From: Bacteroidales bacterium UBA2712 | GTDB lineage: Bacteria > Bacteroidota > Bacteroidia > Bacteroidales > Paludibacteraceae | Length of the DNA stretch: 64,000 bases | NCBI GenBank assembly: GCA_002354055.1 | Contig: DEKW01000012.1 | Span: 184,567 to 248,566, forward strand | Direction of reading: 5' to 3' | In this document: positions 23,951 to 32,335 of the stretch, piece by piece | Numbering within the stretch: position 1 is the stretch's first letter | How the letters are laid out: each line of letters begins with the position of its first letter | The notes under the pieces: model-generated | Told to the model about the DNA's origin: nothing | The model's input: the letters and a program-made list of their open reading frames with translations, nothing else | Databases searched by the model: none | Program-made: the position numbers and the translations under genes

Positions 23951-25197
23951 AACCGCTTTATATAGCTGATTTTAACTACCCGCTGCCGGACGAGCGCATC
24001 GCCAAGTATCCGCTGCCCGAGCGAGACCACAGCAAACTGCTCATCTATCGCGATGGCGCAGTCAGCGAAGATCATTTTTACAACGTGGGGGAATACATCA
24101 ATCCCTCCGCACTCCTTATATATAATAATACGCGCGTGATACAGGCGCGTCTGGAGTTTTATAAAACCACCGGCGCTCGCATTGAGGTCTTCTGTTTGGA
24201 GCCGCTCACGCCTCATGACTACCAGCTCTCCCTCTCTTCTACGACCGGTTGTACCTGGAAGTGTATGGTGGGCAACGCCAAGAAATGGCACGACGAACCG
24301 GTTACTTTGACCATTAACCGTTCATCTTCAGCCATAACCCTTCGTGCCTATAAAGAGGCGCAGATGGGTAACACTTTCGCTGTGCGTTTTGAGTGGGACG
24401 GAGACGACATCTCCTTCGCGGAGATTCTCGATGCCGCAGGCGAACTGCCCATTCCTCCGTACTTGAACCGCAAGACCGAAGCTTCCGACCTCAAGACCTA
24501 CCAGACCGTTTATTCGCGTATCAAAGGTTCGGTAGCAGCTCCCACAGCCGGACTGCATTTTACCGAATCCGTCCTTGCAGACCTCCATCGCCGGGGCATC
24601 GAGACCGACGAACTGACCCTTCATGTCGGCGCAGGAACATTCCTGCCGGTGAAGACCGCCGACGCCAACGAACATACCATGCACACGGAGATCATCGCCG
24701 TCCCGCGCGAGACGATTGCACATATCCTCGCCAAACTCGGTTCCATCGTTGCGGTCGGAACAACCTCCATGCGCACCCTTGAATCGCTCTATTTCATCGG
24801 CTGCCAACTTCGTAATGCCGAAATGTCGGAATATCGAAATATCGATTCCATCCACGTGGACCAGTTTGAGCCATATGAGAACGACTCTCAGCACTCGGCT
24901 CTTAGCTCTCGACTCTCAACTGCGGAGGCCTTGCAATCCATCCTAGACTACCTCGATGCTACGCATCAGCAAACGCTCCATGCCGAGACGCAGATCATGA
25001 TCAAGCCCGGCTACACCTTCCACGTCGTGGACCAGCTGATCACTAATTTCCACCAGCCGCAATCGACCCTCCTCCTGCTCGTCAGCGCATTCGTCGGCGG
25101 CGATTGGCATACCATCTACGACTATGCCCTCTCCCATGACTTCCGTTTCCTCTCTTACGGCGACAGTTCCATCCTTACGAGAAAAGTGAATGTGTGA
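23926..25197 (+). CDS. queA: S-adenosylmethionine:tRNA ribosyltransferase-isomerase (QueA)
   Basis: QueA builds epoxyqueuosine at tRNA position 34 using the ribosyl part of SAM. Conserved blocks are DFNYPLPDERIAKYPL..RDHSKLL, LLIYNNTRVIQARL, GSVAAPTAGLHFTE, HVGAGTFLPVK and VVDQLITNFHQPQSTLLLLVSAFVG. The start is repeat-derived: ATG at 23926 (MVNDQMVNKPL) or 23941 (MVNKPL); homologous sequence begins at LYIADFNYPLP. Two further in-frame repeats (NAEMSEYRNIDS and ENDSQHSALSSRLST) interrupt the C-terminal half. The TGA stop lies in an 8-bp repeat. Confidence 0.94.
   Translation: MVNDQMVNKPLYIADFNYPLPDERIAKYPLPERDHSKLLIYRDGAVSEDHFYNVGEYINPSALLIYNNTRVIQARLEFYKTTGARIEVFCLEPLTPHDYQLSLSSTTGCTWKCMVGNAKKWHDEPVTLTINRSSSAITLRAYKEAQMGNTFAVRFEWDGDDISFAEILDAAGELPIPPYLNRKTEASDLKTYQTVYSRIKGSVAAPTAGLHFTESVLADLHRRGIETDELTLHVGAGTFLPVKTADANEHTMHTEIIAVPRETIAHILAKLGSIVAVGTTSMRTLESLYFIGCQLRNAEMSEYRNIDSIHVDQFEPYENDSQHSALSSRLSTAEALQSILDYLDATHQQTLHAETQIMIKPGYTFHVVDQLITNFHQPQSTLLLLVSAFVGGDWHTIYDYALSHDFRFLSYGDSSILTRKVNV
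24819..24847. repeat. 8-bp repeats in queA
   Basis: CGAAATGT, CGGAATAT and CGAAATAT followed by CGATT encode AEMSEYRNID. The same unit lies between bamA and ompH (17583). Confidence 0.85.
24882..24920. repeat. ACTCTCA-type repeats in queA
   Basis: Imperfect 7-8 bp units around ACTCTCA, CACTCGG, CTCTTAG and ACTCTCA encode DSQHSALSSRLST, only about 35 bases after the previous repeat. Confidence 0.75.
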
Positions 25198-25212
25198 ATC
25201 TGTGAATCTGTG
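25186..25212. repeat. 8-bp repeats at the queA stop
   Basis: GTGAATGT, GTGAATCT, GTGAATCT and a partial GTGAA. The queA TGA (25195-25197) lies in the second unit. Confidence 0.88.
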
Positions 25213-25213
25213 A

Positions 25214-25262
25214 AAAATGACCAAATGGTAAATGCCCAAATAAATGACCAAATGGTAAATGA
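25214..25262. repeat. AAATGACC/AAATGGT repeat before tatD
   Basis: Several AAATGACC, AAATGGT and AAATGCCC units fill the gap before tatD and would add MKNDQMVNAQINDQMVND if translation began at 25210. Confidence 0.88.
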
Positions 25263-25263
25263 C

Positions 25264-26073
25264 ATGATAGATACCCATATCCATTTAGATGAAGAGGCGT
25301 ACGCTCCCGACCGCGAAGAGATGATTCTCCGTCAACGCGAGAGTGGAGTAGAAGCAATGCTCATTCCGGGCGTAAATGCGTCCTCCGTCGGACCAATCCT
25401 AGACCTTAGCGCTGCTTTTACAGGACTGTGCTACCCGGCTTTAGGGTTTCATCCGCAGGAAGTCAAAGAGGGTTGGAAAGCCCAATGGACCCTCATCGAA
25501 GCGGCTATCCGTGAGCACCGCGACAAACTGGTGGCCATCGGAGAGATAGGACTTGACTACTATTGGGATACGACCTTCAAAGCCGAGCAACAGGAACTCC
25601 TCCGTCTCCAACTGGCCTTGGCGCAAGAGTTGAACCTGCCGGTGATGATTCATAACCGCGAAGCGACCGAAGATACACTCCGTATCCTCCGAGAAGCGCA
25701 AATGACGCATGGTACAAGCCCAAATGGTAAATTAACCGGTGTCATCCATTGTTTCAACGGTAGCCGCGAAACGGCGCAGCAGATTCTGGATATGGGTTTC
25801 TATTTGGGGATTGGAGGTGTCATCACTTTCAAGAATTGCAAACTCGCCGACACACTCGCAGGTGACGAACGTTTTGCGCCCATTCCTTTGGAACGTTTGC
25901 TTTTGGAGACCGATGGCCCGTATCTGGCGCCCACACCTTTCCGCGGACAGCGAAACGAAAGTCGGCTGATGAGTTATGTGGTGGAACGACTTGCGCAGGT
26001 ATATAATAGTTCCCCTGAGGCAATAATTGAAGCAACAACTGCGAACGCAAAAGCACTTTTTAGGCTAAAATGA
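25264..26073 (+). CDS. tatD: TatD family metal-dependent hydrolase
   Basis: TatD proteins are two-metal DNases of the amidohydrolase barrel, linked to DNA quality control. MIDTHIHLD (metal-binding HxH), ALGFHPQEV, AIGEIGLDYYW, LPVMIHNREA, GVIHCFNGS and LLLETDGPYLAP cover all metal-site strands. ATG 25264 is chosen because homologues start at this motif; upstream in-frame codons come from a repeat. The length of 269 aa is normal. A short repeat-like segment (MTHGTSPNGKL) lies before GVIHCF. Confidence 0.95.
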   Translation: MIDTHIHLDEEAYAPDREEMILRQRESGVEAMLIPGVNASSVGPILDLSAAFTGLCYPALGFHPQEVKEGWKAQWTLIEAAIREHRDKLVAIGEIGLDYYWDTTFKAEQQELLRLQLALAQELNLPVMIHNREATEDTLRILREAQMTHGTSPNGKLTGVIHCFNGSRETAQQILDMGFYLGIGGVITFKNCKLADTLAGDERFAPIPLERLLLETDGPYLAPTPFRGQRNESRLMSYVVERLAQVYNSSPEAIIEATTANAKALFRLK

Positions 26074-26103
26074 CGAAAATTTTCAAAAAAAATGCATAAA
26101 TGC

Positions 26104-26134
26104 TTGCGTATGTCGTAAAAAAGCAGTAATTTTG
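26104..26134 (+). promoter_or_regulatory. Promoter of tRNA-Ser(GGA)
   Basis: TTG at 26104-26106 and TAATTTTG at 26127-26134, 23 nt apart, about 38 nt before the tRNA. No other promoter is evident before exbB, so it may also serve that operon. Confidence 0.75.
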
Positions 26135-26171
26135 TACCCGATTAGCGAAAATGAGTTAATCATAAGACGAA

Positions 26172-26259
26172 GGAGAGATGCTCGAGTGGTTGAAGAGGCA
26201 CGCCTGGAAAGCGTGTAAACTCCAAAAGGGTTTCCGGGGTTCGAATCCCCGTCTCTCCG
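26172..26259 (+). tRNA. tRNA-Ser (anticodon GGA)
   Basis: Acceptor GGAGAGA pairs with TCTCTCC, discriminator G; anticodon GGA in CCTGGAAAG; a class II variable arm and GGTTCGAATCC T-loop. Length 88 nt. Confidence 0.96.
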
Positions 26260-26394
26260 CAAAGATTTTAACAAGGTTTGAACGTCCAAGCTCGCTTGAG
26301 CGGGCAAACATAGTTAAAAGCTTCGCACAGGATGCCTGTGGCAGACATTAACCGAAATACAATAAACACAAATAATCAATTAACAATTTATCTC

Positions 26395-27219
26395 ATGAAA
26401 AAAGTATTTGCAACCCTTACCGTGCTGGCTATGCTTACTTTTGGTAGCGCAGCAGTAATGGCACAAGAGGCAGCAGCTCCTGCTGAGGAAGCAGCTGTAG
26501 AAAACGTAGATGAAGTAGCTGCTCCTGAGGCAGTAGAAGAAGTAGCAGAGGCTCCGGCTGAGGAGGCTGGCGGTCTCGTGGCTCTCCACAAAACCCTTAA
26601 GACGAAGTTCATCGAAGGTGGTGCAGGCTTCATGGCGCTGACCCTCGTTACTCTCGTATTCGGTTTGGCTCTCTGTATTGAGCGTATCATCTATCTCTCC
26701 CTGAGCAAGACCAACACCAAGAAACTTCTTGCTGACGTAGAAGCTGCTCTCAAGCAGGGCGGTATTGAGAAAGCTCTGGAGGTTTGCCGCAATACACGTG
26801 GTCCGGTAGCTTCGATCTTCTATCAGGGTCTCAGCCGCTACGACGAGGGCATCGATGTAGTAGAGAAAACGGTAGCTTCCTATGGTGGCGTTCAGCTCGG
26901 TCTTCTCGAGAAGAACCTCTCTTGGATCACCCTCTTCATCGCTATCGCTCCGTCTCTCGGATTCTTGGGTACCATCATCGGTATGATCGAGGCATTCGAT
27001 AAGATTCAGCAGGTAGGTGATATCTCCGCTACCGTTGTGGCTGGTGGTATCAAGGTCGCTCTGTTGACTACCCTCCTCGGTTTGATCATTGCTGTTGTTC
27101 TGCAGTTGTTCTATAACTATATCCTTTCGCTCGTAGAGGGTCTGGTTAACGAAATGGAGGATAGCTCCATCAGCCTGCTCGATATCGTAGTAGAGTACGA
27201 CAAAGCTCAAAAAAAGTAA
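26395..27219 (+). CDS. exbB: ExbB/TolQ/MotA family proton channel (274 aa)
   Basis: ExbB/TolQ proteins form the pentameric channel of proton-driven envelope motors. An N-terminal signal-like helix is followed by an acidic Ala/Pro/Glu-rich region (residues 22-62), a first membrane helix (ALTLVTLVFGLALCIERIIYL) and the two conserved C-terminal helices with LSWITLFIAIAPSLGFLGTIIGMIEAF and AGGIKVALLTTLLGLIIAVVLQL. The start at 26395 gives this standard Bacteroidota layout; an upstream frame is not needed. It heads an operon with a four-helix membrane protein and two ExbD proteins. Confidence 0.93.
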   Translation: MKKVFATLTVLAMLTFGSAAVMAQEAAAPAEEAAVENVDEVAAPEAVEEVAEAPAEEAGGLVALHKTLKTKFIEGGAGFMALTLVTLVFGLALCIERIIYLSLSKTNTKKLLADVEAALKQGGIEKALEVCRNTRGPVASIFYQGLSRYDEGIDVVEKTVASYGGVQLGLLEKNLSWITLFIAIAPSLGFLGTIIGMIEAFDKIQQVGDISATVVAGGIKVALLTTLLGLIIAVVLQLFYNYILSLVEGLVNEMEDSSISLLDIVVEYDKAQKK

Positions 27220-27222
27220 TAA

Positions 27223-27250
27223 GCTGATCGCTGATCGCAGATCGCTGAAC
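27223..27250. repeat. Four 7-bp repeats after exbB
   Basis: GCTGATC, GCTGATC, GCAGATC and GCTGAAC follow the exbB stop directly. Confidence 0.8.
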
Positions 27251-27284
27251 ACTGATGTTTAATCATTAAACAATTTTGAGCAAA

Positions 27285-27764
27285 ATGAAAAACTATAAAA
27301 TGATCCCTAAGATTGCCCTCTGGTCGCTGTTGGGTCTGGGCATCGTGTTTATCGCGTTGTTCTTCCTCGGTGGTTCGAACGGTAGTCTGGAGGTGGCTGG
27401 TGATTTCCTGGATATTCCTCGCTTCACCGATGCTTTCCTCATCTGGAACTACATCCTCTTCGGTATTGTAGTCCTGATCACACTTGCTGTAGTGATCGTA
27501 GATTTTGTGAATAACTGGAAGACCAATCGCCGCAAAGCATATATGACGCTCGGCGTAGTTTGCGGATTCATCGTTTTGGCATGCGTATGCTGGTTCCTCG
27601 GTAGCCCGGAGAAAATCAATATCATCGGCTATGAGGGCACGGATAACGAAGGCTTCTGGGCACAACTGGCTGACGCTGTAATCTATGCTTGCTATTTCCT
27701 CATCATTGCTACTATCGGTACAATGATCTGGGGATACTGCTACACTAAAAAACTATCGAAGTAA
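27285..27764 (+). CDS. Four-helix membrane protein of the ExbB-ExbD operon (159 aa)
   Basis: Four hydrophobic segments (about residues 8-28, 52-75, 88-108 and 133-153) separated by short basic loops such as NNWKTNRRKAYM make this an inner-membrane protein. I do not know a named domain, but a protein of this size between exbB and exbD is common in Bacteroidales, so it is probably an accessory subunit of the motor. ATG 27285 is preferred to an upstream TTG. The next gene begins 12 nt after the stop. Confidence 0.8.
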   Translation: MKNYKMIPKIALWSLLGLGIVFIALFFLGGSNGSLEVAGDFLDIPRFTDAFLIWNYILFGIVVLITLAVVIVDFVNNWKTNRRKAYMTLGVVCGFIVLACVCWFLGSPEKINIIGYEGTDNEGFWAQLADAVIYACYFLIIATIGTMIWGYCYTKKLSK

Positions 27765-27776
27765 ATCACATTTATC

Positions 27777-28355
27777 ATGGCAAAGAAAGTCCCACAGATC
27801 AACGCCAGCTCCATGGCGGACATCTCGTTCCTGTTGCTGATTTTCTTCCTGGTAACCACCTCTATGGATGTGAACCAGGGACTGGCTCGCCGTCTGCCTG
27901 CTCCTATTCCTCCTGATCAGAAAGTGGAGGACAAGGATATCAACAAGCGTAACCTGTTGGTTGTGAAGATCAACTCCGCTAACCAACTCATGGTGCAAGG
28001 CCAGTTGATGGATGTGAAGCAACTTCGTGAGAGAGCCAAAGAGTTCATCAAAAACGAGAATAACGCCGACTACTATCCGAAACTCGTAGAGGAAGATTTT
28101 GGCGCTCCATTCGGTATCATCAAATATACCAAGGATCACGTCATCTCCGTTCAAAACGATGTGGATACCCAGTATCAGGCGTACCTTGATGTTCAGAACG
28201 AACTCGTAGCGGCGTATAACGAACTGCGTGAAGAATGCGCGCAGAAGTATTTCCACAAGAGTTACAACGAACTCGAAGAGGATCAACAGAAACAGATCCA
28301 GAAGATCTATCCTCAGAAGATTTCGGAGGCTGAACCTAAAAATTACGGTAATTGA
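27777..28355 (+). CDS. exbD: ExbD/TolR family protein, first (192 aa)
   Basis: One N-terminal membrane helix (ADISFLLLIFFLVTTSMD) contains the aspartate expected for proton transfer, preceded by the basic start AKKVPQINASSM. The periplasmic part is long and helical with a Gln/Glu-rich C-terminus (NELREECAQKY...EEDQQKQIQKIYP), about 50 residues longer than classical ExbD. It works with ExbB to power a TonB- or Tol-like envelope process. The second exbD starts 2 nt after its stop. Confidence 0.93.
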   Translation: MAKKVPQINASSMADISFLLLIFFLVTTSMDVNQGLARRLPAPIPPDQKVEDKDINKRNLLVVKINSANQLMVQGQLMDVKQLRERAKEFIKNENNADYYPKLVEEDFGAPFGIIKYTKDHVISVQNDVDTQYQAYLDVQNELVAAYNELREECAQKYFHKSYNELEEDQQKQIQKIYPQKISEAEPKNYGN

Positions 28356-28356
28356 T

Positions 28357-28827
28357 ATGGCTAAGATTCGTAGAAATGAGAAACGTGAGATGCCGGCGTT
28401 GAACACGTCGTCTCTCCCTGATATTATCTTCATGCTGCTCTTCTTCTTCATGTCCGTTACGTCTATGAAAGAGGTCAGCTATAAGGTGCAGTTCAAGAAC
28501 CCGCAGGCGACGGAGCTCACCAAACTGGAGAATAAATCCCTTGTACGATACATCTACGTTGGTACCCCGACTGCTGAGTTTCGTAAGCAGTACGGTGCAG
28601 AGACTCGTATCCAACTCAACGACCAGTTCGCTGAGGTAAAGGAGATTGGCGAATATATCATTAATGAGCGTTCGTCTATGAAAGAGTCTGACCAAGGTAT
28701 GATGACCGTCTCTATCAAGGCCGACAAGGAGACCAAGATGGGTGTCATTGCGGACATCAAACAGGAACTCCGTCGTGCGTACGCGCTGAAGATTAGTTAT
28801 GCCGCTACCCAGCGTACAAGTTACTAA
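28357..28827 (+). CDS. exbD: ExbD/TolR family protein, second (156 aa)
   Basis: The N-terminal helix LPDIIFMLLFFFMSVTSM carries the conserved aspartate; the periplasmic domain ends DIKQELRRAYALKISYAAT, typical of ExbD. ATG 28357 is chosen by the KIRRNEKREMPALNTSSLPD start. Two tandem ExbD paralogues with one ExbB are the norm in Bacteroidota, probably forming a hetero-assembly that drives TonB-dependent nutrient uptake. Confidence 0.93.
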   Translation: MAKIRRNEKREMPALNTSSLPDIIFMLLFFFMSVTSMKEVSYKVQFKNPQATELTKLENKSLVRYIYVGTPTAEFRKQYGAETRIQLNDQFAEVKEIGEYIINERSSMKESDQGMMTVSIKADKETKMGVIADIKQELRRAYALKISYAATQRTSY

Positions 28828-28831
28828 TCCT

Positions 28832-29440
28832 ATGTGTACAGCCTTTGTGAATAGCAAAAGCCACTTCCGAGTGGCTTTTGCTGTCCTTACCGCCCTGTTA
28901 GTGGCTTGTACCTCGTCTCCAAAAAGCGAAGAACAAGCTATCCGTACGATGTGTACTCAAATCGCGGAGCGCTATCCTTCGGCTACGCTGCAGGATGTCT
29001 ATAAGACCTGCTTTCAGGACTTCTTCGGAGCTGAGCATCTGCTGCATGACACCGCCATGGCGCATAGTTATCTGGCAGCAGAAATAACCCTCTGCAAGAA
29101 TCAAGACTTGAGCGCTATGCCGTCATACGAACCGACAGGTTTCCGCCATCGTTTCGTTCGCATCAACCTCTCGGAAGTGTTCAACGGGCAGATGAGCGAG
29201 GAAGAACTCTTTGCGCGTTTTGCCGATGCTGCCGGCACGGATAATGCGTTCTCTAACAACTGGACGGAGGAATGGCAACGGATAGAGAAAATAGCATTGG
29301 AGGTGCACCCTGCCTGGACGGATACTACACTACAGGCGGCTTTGCAATTCGCTGCATCCACCGCCTCGCCCGTACGGCATAGTGAGGCCTTCCGACAAGC
29401 ATATAATCCCCATTACCGAATAATAAATAATAAACGATAA
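28832..29440 (+). CDS. Predicted lipoprotein of unknown function (202 aa)
   Basis: A signal peptide with a lipobox (FAVLTALLVACTSS; Cys at about residue 26) is followed by a helical mature region: RTMCTQIAERYPSATLQDVYKTCFQDFFGAEHLLHD, FRHRFVRINLSEV, and a C-terminus PVRHSEAFRQAYNPHYRI. The pattern is conserved-looking for a Bacteroidales lipoprotein but I do not recognise a domain. ATG 28832 is chosen over upstream codons because it begins the signal peptide just past the exbD stop. It is followed after one base by another lipoprotein gene. Confidence 0.75.
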   Translation: MCTAFVNSKSHFRVAFAVLTALLVACTSSPKSEEQAIRTMCTQIAERYPSATLQDVYKTCFQDFFGAEHLLHDTAMAHSYLAAEITLCKNQDLSAMPSYEPTGFRHRFVRINLSEVFNGQMSEEELFARFADAAGTDNAFSNNWTEEWQRIEKIALEVHPAWTDTTLQAALQFAASTASPVRHSEAFRQAYNPHYRIINNKR

Positions 29441-29441
29441 T

Positions 29442-30431
29442 ATGAAAAAGATTCTTTTATTTTGCGCATGTGCCGCACTCTTTGCAGGCTGTTCTTGCAA
29501 GCCGACAGATGACCAAAACCAACGGTCAAACGACAAACCGGTGGTCTATATGACCAAAGAAATCTCTCCTGAAGCGTTGGTTCATATCTACGAAGCTTTG
29601 GGTCGTCCGGCAGAAGGCCGCGTGGCAGTAAAAATCTCTACCGGTGAAGCAGGTGGACATAACTACCTCAAGCCCGAACTCATCGCATCGCTTGTTCAGA
29701 AAGTGAATGGCACGATCGTGGAGTGCAATACGGCGTATCCCGGCAAGCGCAATACTTTTGATGCACACTGGCAGACCATCAAAGAGCATGGGTTCTTAGA
29801 TATCGCCACTGTCGATCTGATGGACGAAGAGGGCGATATGCGCATTCCTGTTCAGGATACTACATGGATCAAATATGACATCGTTGGAAAGCACCTTGCG
29901 AACTACGATTTCATGATTAATCTCGCGCATTTCAAAGGCCACGCGATGGGCGGTTTCGGAGGTGTGCTCAAGAATCAGTCTATCGGAGTTGCCTCTGCGG
30001 CCGGCAAGGCATATATTCACTCTGCCGGCGTCACGGATGATGTGAATGAATGTTGGAATCATACCGATAACCAGGACGCTTTCCTGGAGTCCATGGCAGC
30101 AGCTGCCCAGGCGGTGCATGACTATTTCGGTCACGGCGAGCGTATCCTCTATATCAACGTAGCGAACAATCTCTCCGTGGATTGCGATTGTGACAGCCAT
30201 CCGGCGGACCCGGAGATGAATGATATAGGCATCCTCGCTTCTCTGGATCCCGTAGCATTGGATCAGGCTTGCGTGGACCTCGTCTTCCATTATCCGTCCA
30301 AAGAGGGCGATGACGCCGCTGCACTCATCGAGCGCATCAACACACGTCATGGAATTCATATCCTCGAGCATGCCGCGCAAATAGGCCTTGGCTCGCGCGA
30401 ATACCAACTCGTTTCCTTGGACGAGAAATAA
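29442..30431 (+). CDS. DUF362 domain lipoprotein (329 aa)
   Basis: DUF362 proteins are often fused to ferredoxin domains and are thought to act in redox or metal-centre chemistry; here only the DUF362 part is present, behind a lipoprotein signal (LFCACAALFAGCSC). The family pattern is clear in RVAVKISTGEAGGHNYLKPELI, YDFMINLAHFKGHAMGGFGGVLKNQSIG and DIGILASLDPVALDQACVDLV. A cluster NVANNLSVDCDCDSHP could bind metal. It starts one base after the previous lipoprotein and probably shares its transcript. Confidence 0.88.
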   Translation: MKKILLFCACAALFAGCSCKPTDDQNQRSNDKPVVYMTKEISPEALVHIYEALGRPAEGRVAVKISTGEAGGHNYLKPELIASLVQKVNGTIVECNTAYPGKRNTFDAHWQTIKEHGFLDIATVDLMDEEGDMRIPVQDTTWIKYDIVGKHLANYDFMINLAHFKGHAMGGFGGVLKNQSIGVASAAGKAYIHSAGVTDDVNECWNHTDNQDAFLESMAAAAQAVHDYFGHGERILYINVANNLSVDCDCDSHPADPEMNDIGILASLDPVALDQACVDLVFHYPSKEGDDAAALIERINTRHGIHILEHAAQIGLGSREYQLVSLDEK

Positions 30432-30464
30432 TTGCATCATTAACCACTTAAATCATCAAATGGT

Positions 30465-30953
30465 ATGAAAAAGTTCTTTGCATTGATGCTTGTCAGCGTT
30501 CTCGCTTTGAGTGCGATGGCACAATCCCCTGTCTATCGTGTGGGAGACAAGTATATGATGGACGGCACGATGATGAACAAACGTGAGTTCAAAGGCTACC
30601 TCCAGAATACTTGTCCGGAGGCCTTCCAACTCTTCAATAATGGTTATAAACTCAGTATCGCCGGTTGGACATGTTTTGGAACAGGTCTGGCAATCAATGC
30701 GGCGGGCAGTTCTCTTCTGAGAAGTTACCTGCGCGGCGATTCGAAGCAGTCATATGTCTTCGATATCGGTACGTCCTTGAGTTCTTTAGGTTCCGGTCTG
30801 ACGGTAGCCGGTATTGTTTGCGTCAGTGTGGGTTATACGCGGATGCACAAGGCCGTTAATCTCTATAACATCGAGAAAGCGCACCGCCCGGATCTCAGAT
30901 GGGTGTTCGCCGTGAATGGTAATGGCGACATGAGTATCGCTATGCAATTCTAA
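30465..30953 (+). CDS. Small secreted or membrane protein (162 aa)
   Basis: A signal peptide (FFALMLVSVLALSAMAQS) is followed by PVYRVGDKYMMDGTMMNKREFKGYLQNTCPEAF and two hydrophobic Gly/Ser-rich stretches (GWTCFGTGLAINAAGSSLL, SLSSLGSGLTVAGIVCVSVGY) that look like a helical hairpin in a membrane. I do not recognise the family; similar short Bacteroidales proteins are usually left hypothetical. The next gene starts 2 nt after its stop. Confidence 0.7.
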   Translation: MKKFFALMLVSVLALSAMAQSPVYRVGDKYMMDGTMMNKREFKGYLQNTCPEAFQLFNNGYKLSIAGWTCFGTGLAINAAGSSLLRSYLRGDSKQSYVFDIGTSLSSLGSGLTVAGIVCVSVGYTRMHKAVNLYNIEKAHRPDLRWVFAVNGNGDMSIAMQF

Positions 30954-30955
30954 AT

Positions 30956-32335
30956 ATGACACACTTGGAACTCTCCGATAAGACATTGGTAAACATCCTC
31001 TCTGAGAGACATTATACACCGGGAGAATTTGCGGAGGCGTTGGGCTCTCCGTCCTTTATGGAGTTTTTGAAAGGAGTCAGTTCCTTTGCTCCTGCGGGGC
31101 TCAGGGCGCTTTTTAAAGCTACCGTCTTCTCGCATGTGCCGAAACTCAACCGACGCTTCGCCAAAGAGTGCGGGCTCGGACGGTTCGCCGGACGATGCTG
31201 GGAGATACAGAGTTACACCTTCTCGTACCGCTCGCTGACGGTTGACGGGCGCGAACAAACGCTGTCCGGCCGCGTCACTTTCCTCCATCATAAGGATGCC
31301 ACTATCCCTCATCAGGCGAAAACGATCTCATTGCATACCCACCAGGCGTTTTTTGACCCTCAGTGGGCACCGCTGCATAACCTTATGTTCGTGCCGCTCA
31401 AAGTGCTGTGGGATTCCGTGGTTATTGAGCCGGATCTGCAGAAATGGGGTATCACCCACGGCGTTGAGTATGACGGCGGCGGATCCGCTTTTCACATGGC
31501 TCATCAGCTCGCCGACTGTATTGTAGCCGCCTTGGAGATCATGCGCCGACATGGGGTGTCTCTCGCTCCTGACGGCTATACCACCAGCTGGGGCGGCTCG
31601 CAAGGCGCTATGCCGACGCTCTACTTCGACAAATGGTATGACACCGAGGCACCACAATGGTTCAAGGATGCCTTGCGACTGCGGTCCTCCTTCATCGTGG
31701 AAGGTGTCTCGGTCGTTCCTGAGTTGACGAAATATATATACCGGGATGCGAAGGATTTCCATCTCAAACCCGTGACCGTCGTGGGCTATCTCAAAGCCTT
31801 CACGAAAGAGCAATTAGGCGGATATGAGCCCGAAGAGTTCGTTCCGCAATGGTGGCTCGACTCCAAGTTCCAAGTGAACGGAAAGGAGATCACCTTCATG
31901 GATGCCGTGTGCCATTATATCCCCGAGGCGATGCATCCCCTCTCCGAGACGATCGAGTCCTATGCAGGTCTGGTAGCTCCGGATATGCTCAAGGAAGACG
32001 GACAGGTGGATCTGGACTGCCCGAAGATACAGGCGTGGCTGGCATGCCTCAGGAAGTATAACGACCTATCCGGTTGGACTCCGGCGCATGATGTGTATAT
32101 TGCCCATTGCCCGGAGGACGACATGCTGCCTTACAAATATGCCTATGACCAATACCGCGCCATTAGTAATGAGGGGCAGAATCCCATGGCGCACATGCTC
32201 GCATTTTCTTCCATGCGTCTCGTGCCGCACGGAGGCATGAACCCGCATTTTATTATCGCCTTCATGGGCTTGTTGCTGATGAGTTTTGTTGAGAATCCTG
32301 AAAATATGAGACGGATATGCAAGATCGTACGATAG
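30956..32335 (+). CDS. Alpha/beta hydrolase-like protein (459 aa)
   Basis: There is no signal peptide. A nucleophile elbow G-G-S-Q-G lies in TTSWGGSQGAMPTLYFD, and a late histidine in RLVPHGGMNPHF could complete the triad, so a hydrolase fold with lipase- or thioesterase-like size is likely. Other features are an N-terminal helical region (residues 1-75) and SLHTHQAFFDPQWAPLHNLM. It overlaps the following acyl-adenylate enzyme by 19 nt, which suggests both act on one acyl intermediate, for example releasing or transferring an activated carboxylate. The substrate is unknown. Confidence 0.65.
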   Translation: MTHLELSDKTLVNILSERHYTPGEFAEALGSPSFMEFLKGVSSFAPAGLRALFKATVFSHVPKLNRRFAKECGLGRFAGRCWEIQSYTFSYRSLTVDGREQTLSGRVTFLHHKDATIPHQAKTISLHTHQAFFDPQWAPLHNLMFVPLKVLWDSVVIEPDLQKWGITHGVEYDGGGSAFHMAHQLADCIVAALEIMRRHGVSLAPDGYTTSWGGSQGAMPTLYFDKWYDTEAPQWFKDALRLRSSFIVEGVSVVPELTKYIYRDAKDFHLKPVTVVGYLKAFTKEQLGGYEPEEFVPQWWLDSKFQVNGKEITFMDAVCHYIPEAMHPLSETIESYAGLVAPDMLKEDGQVDLDCPKIQAWLACLRKYNDLSGWTPAHDVYIAHCPEDDMLPYKYAYDQYRAISNEGQNPMAHMLAFSSMRLVPHGGMNPHFIIAFMGLLLMSFVENPENMRRICKIVR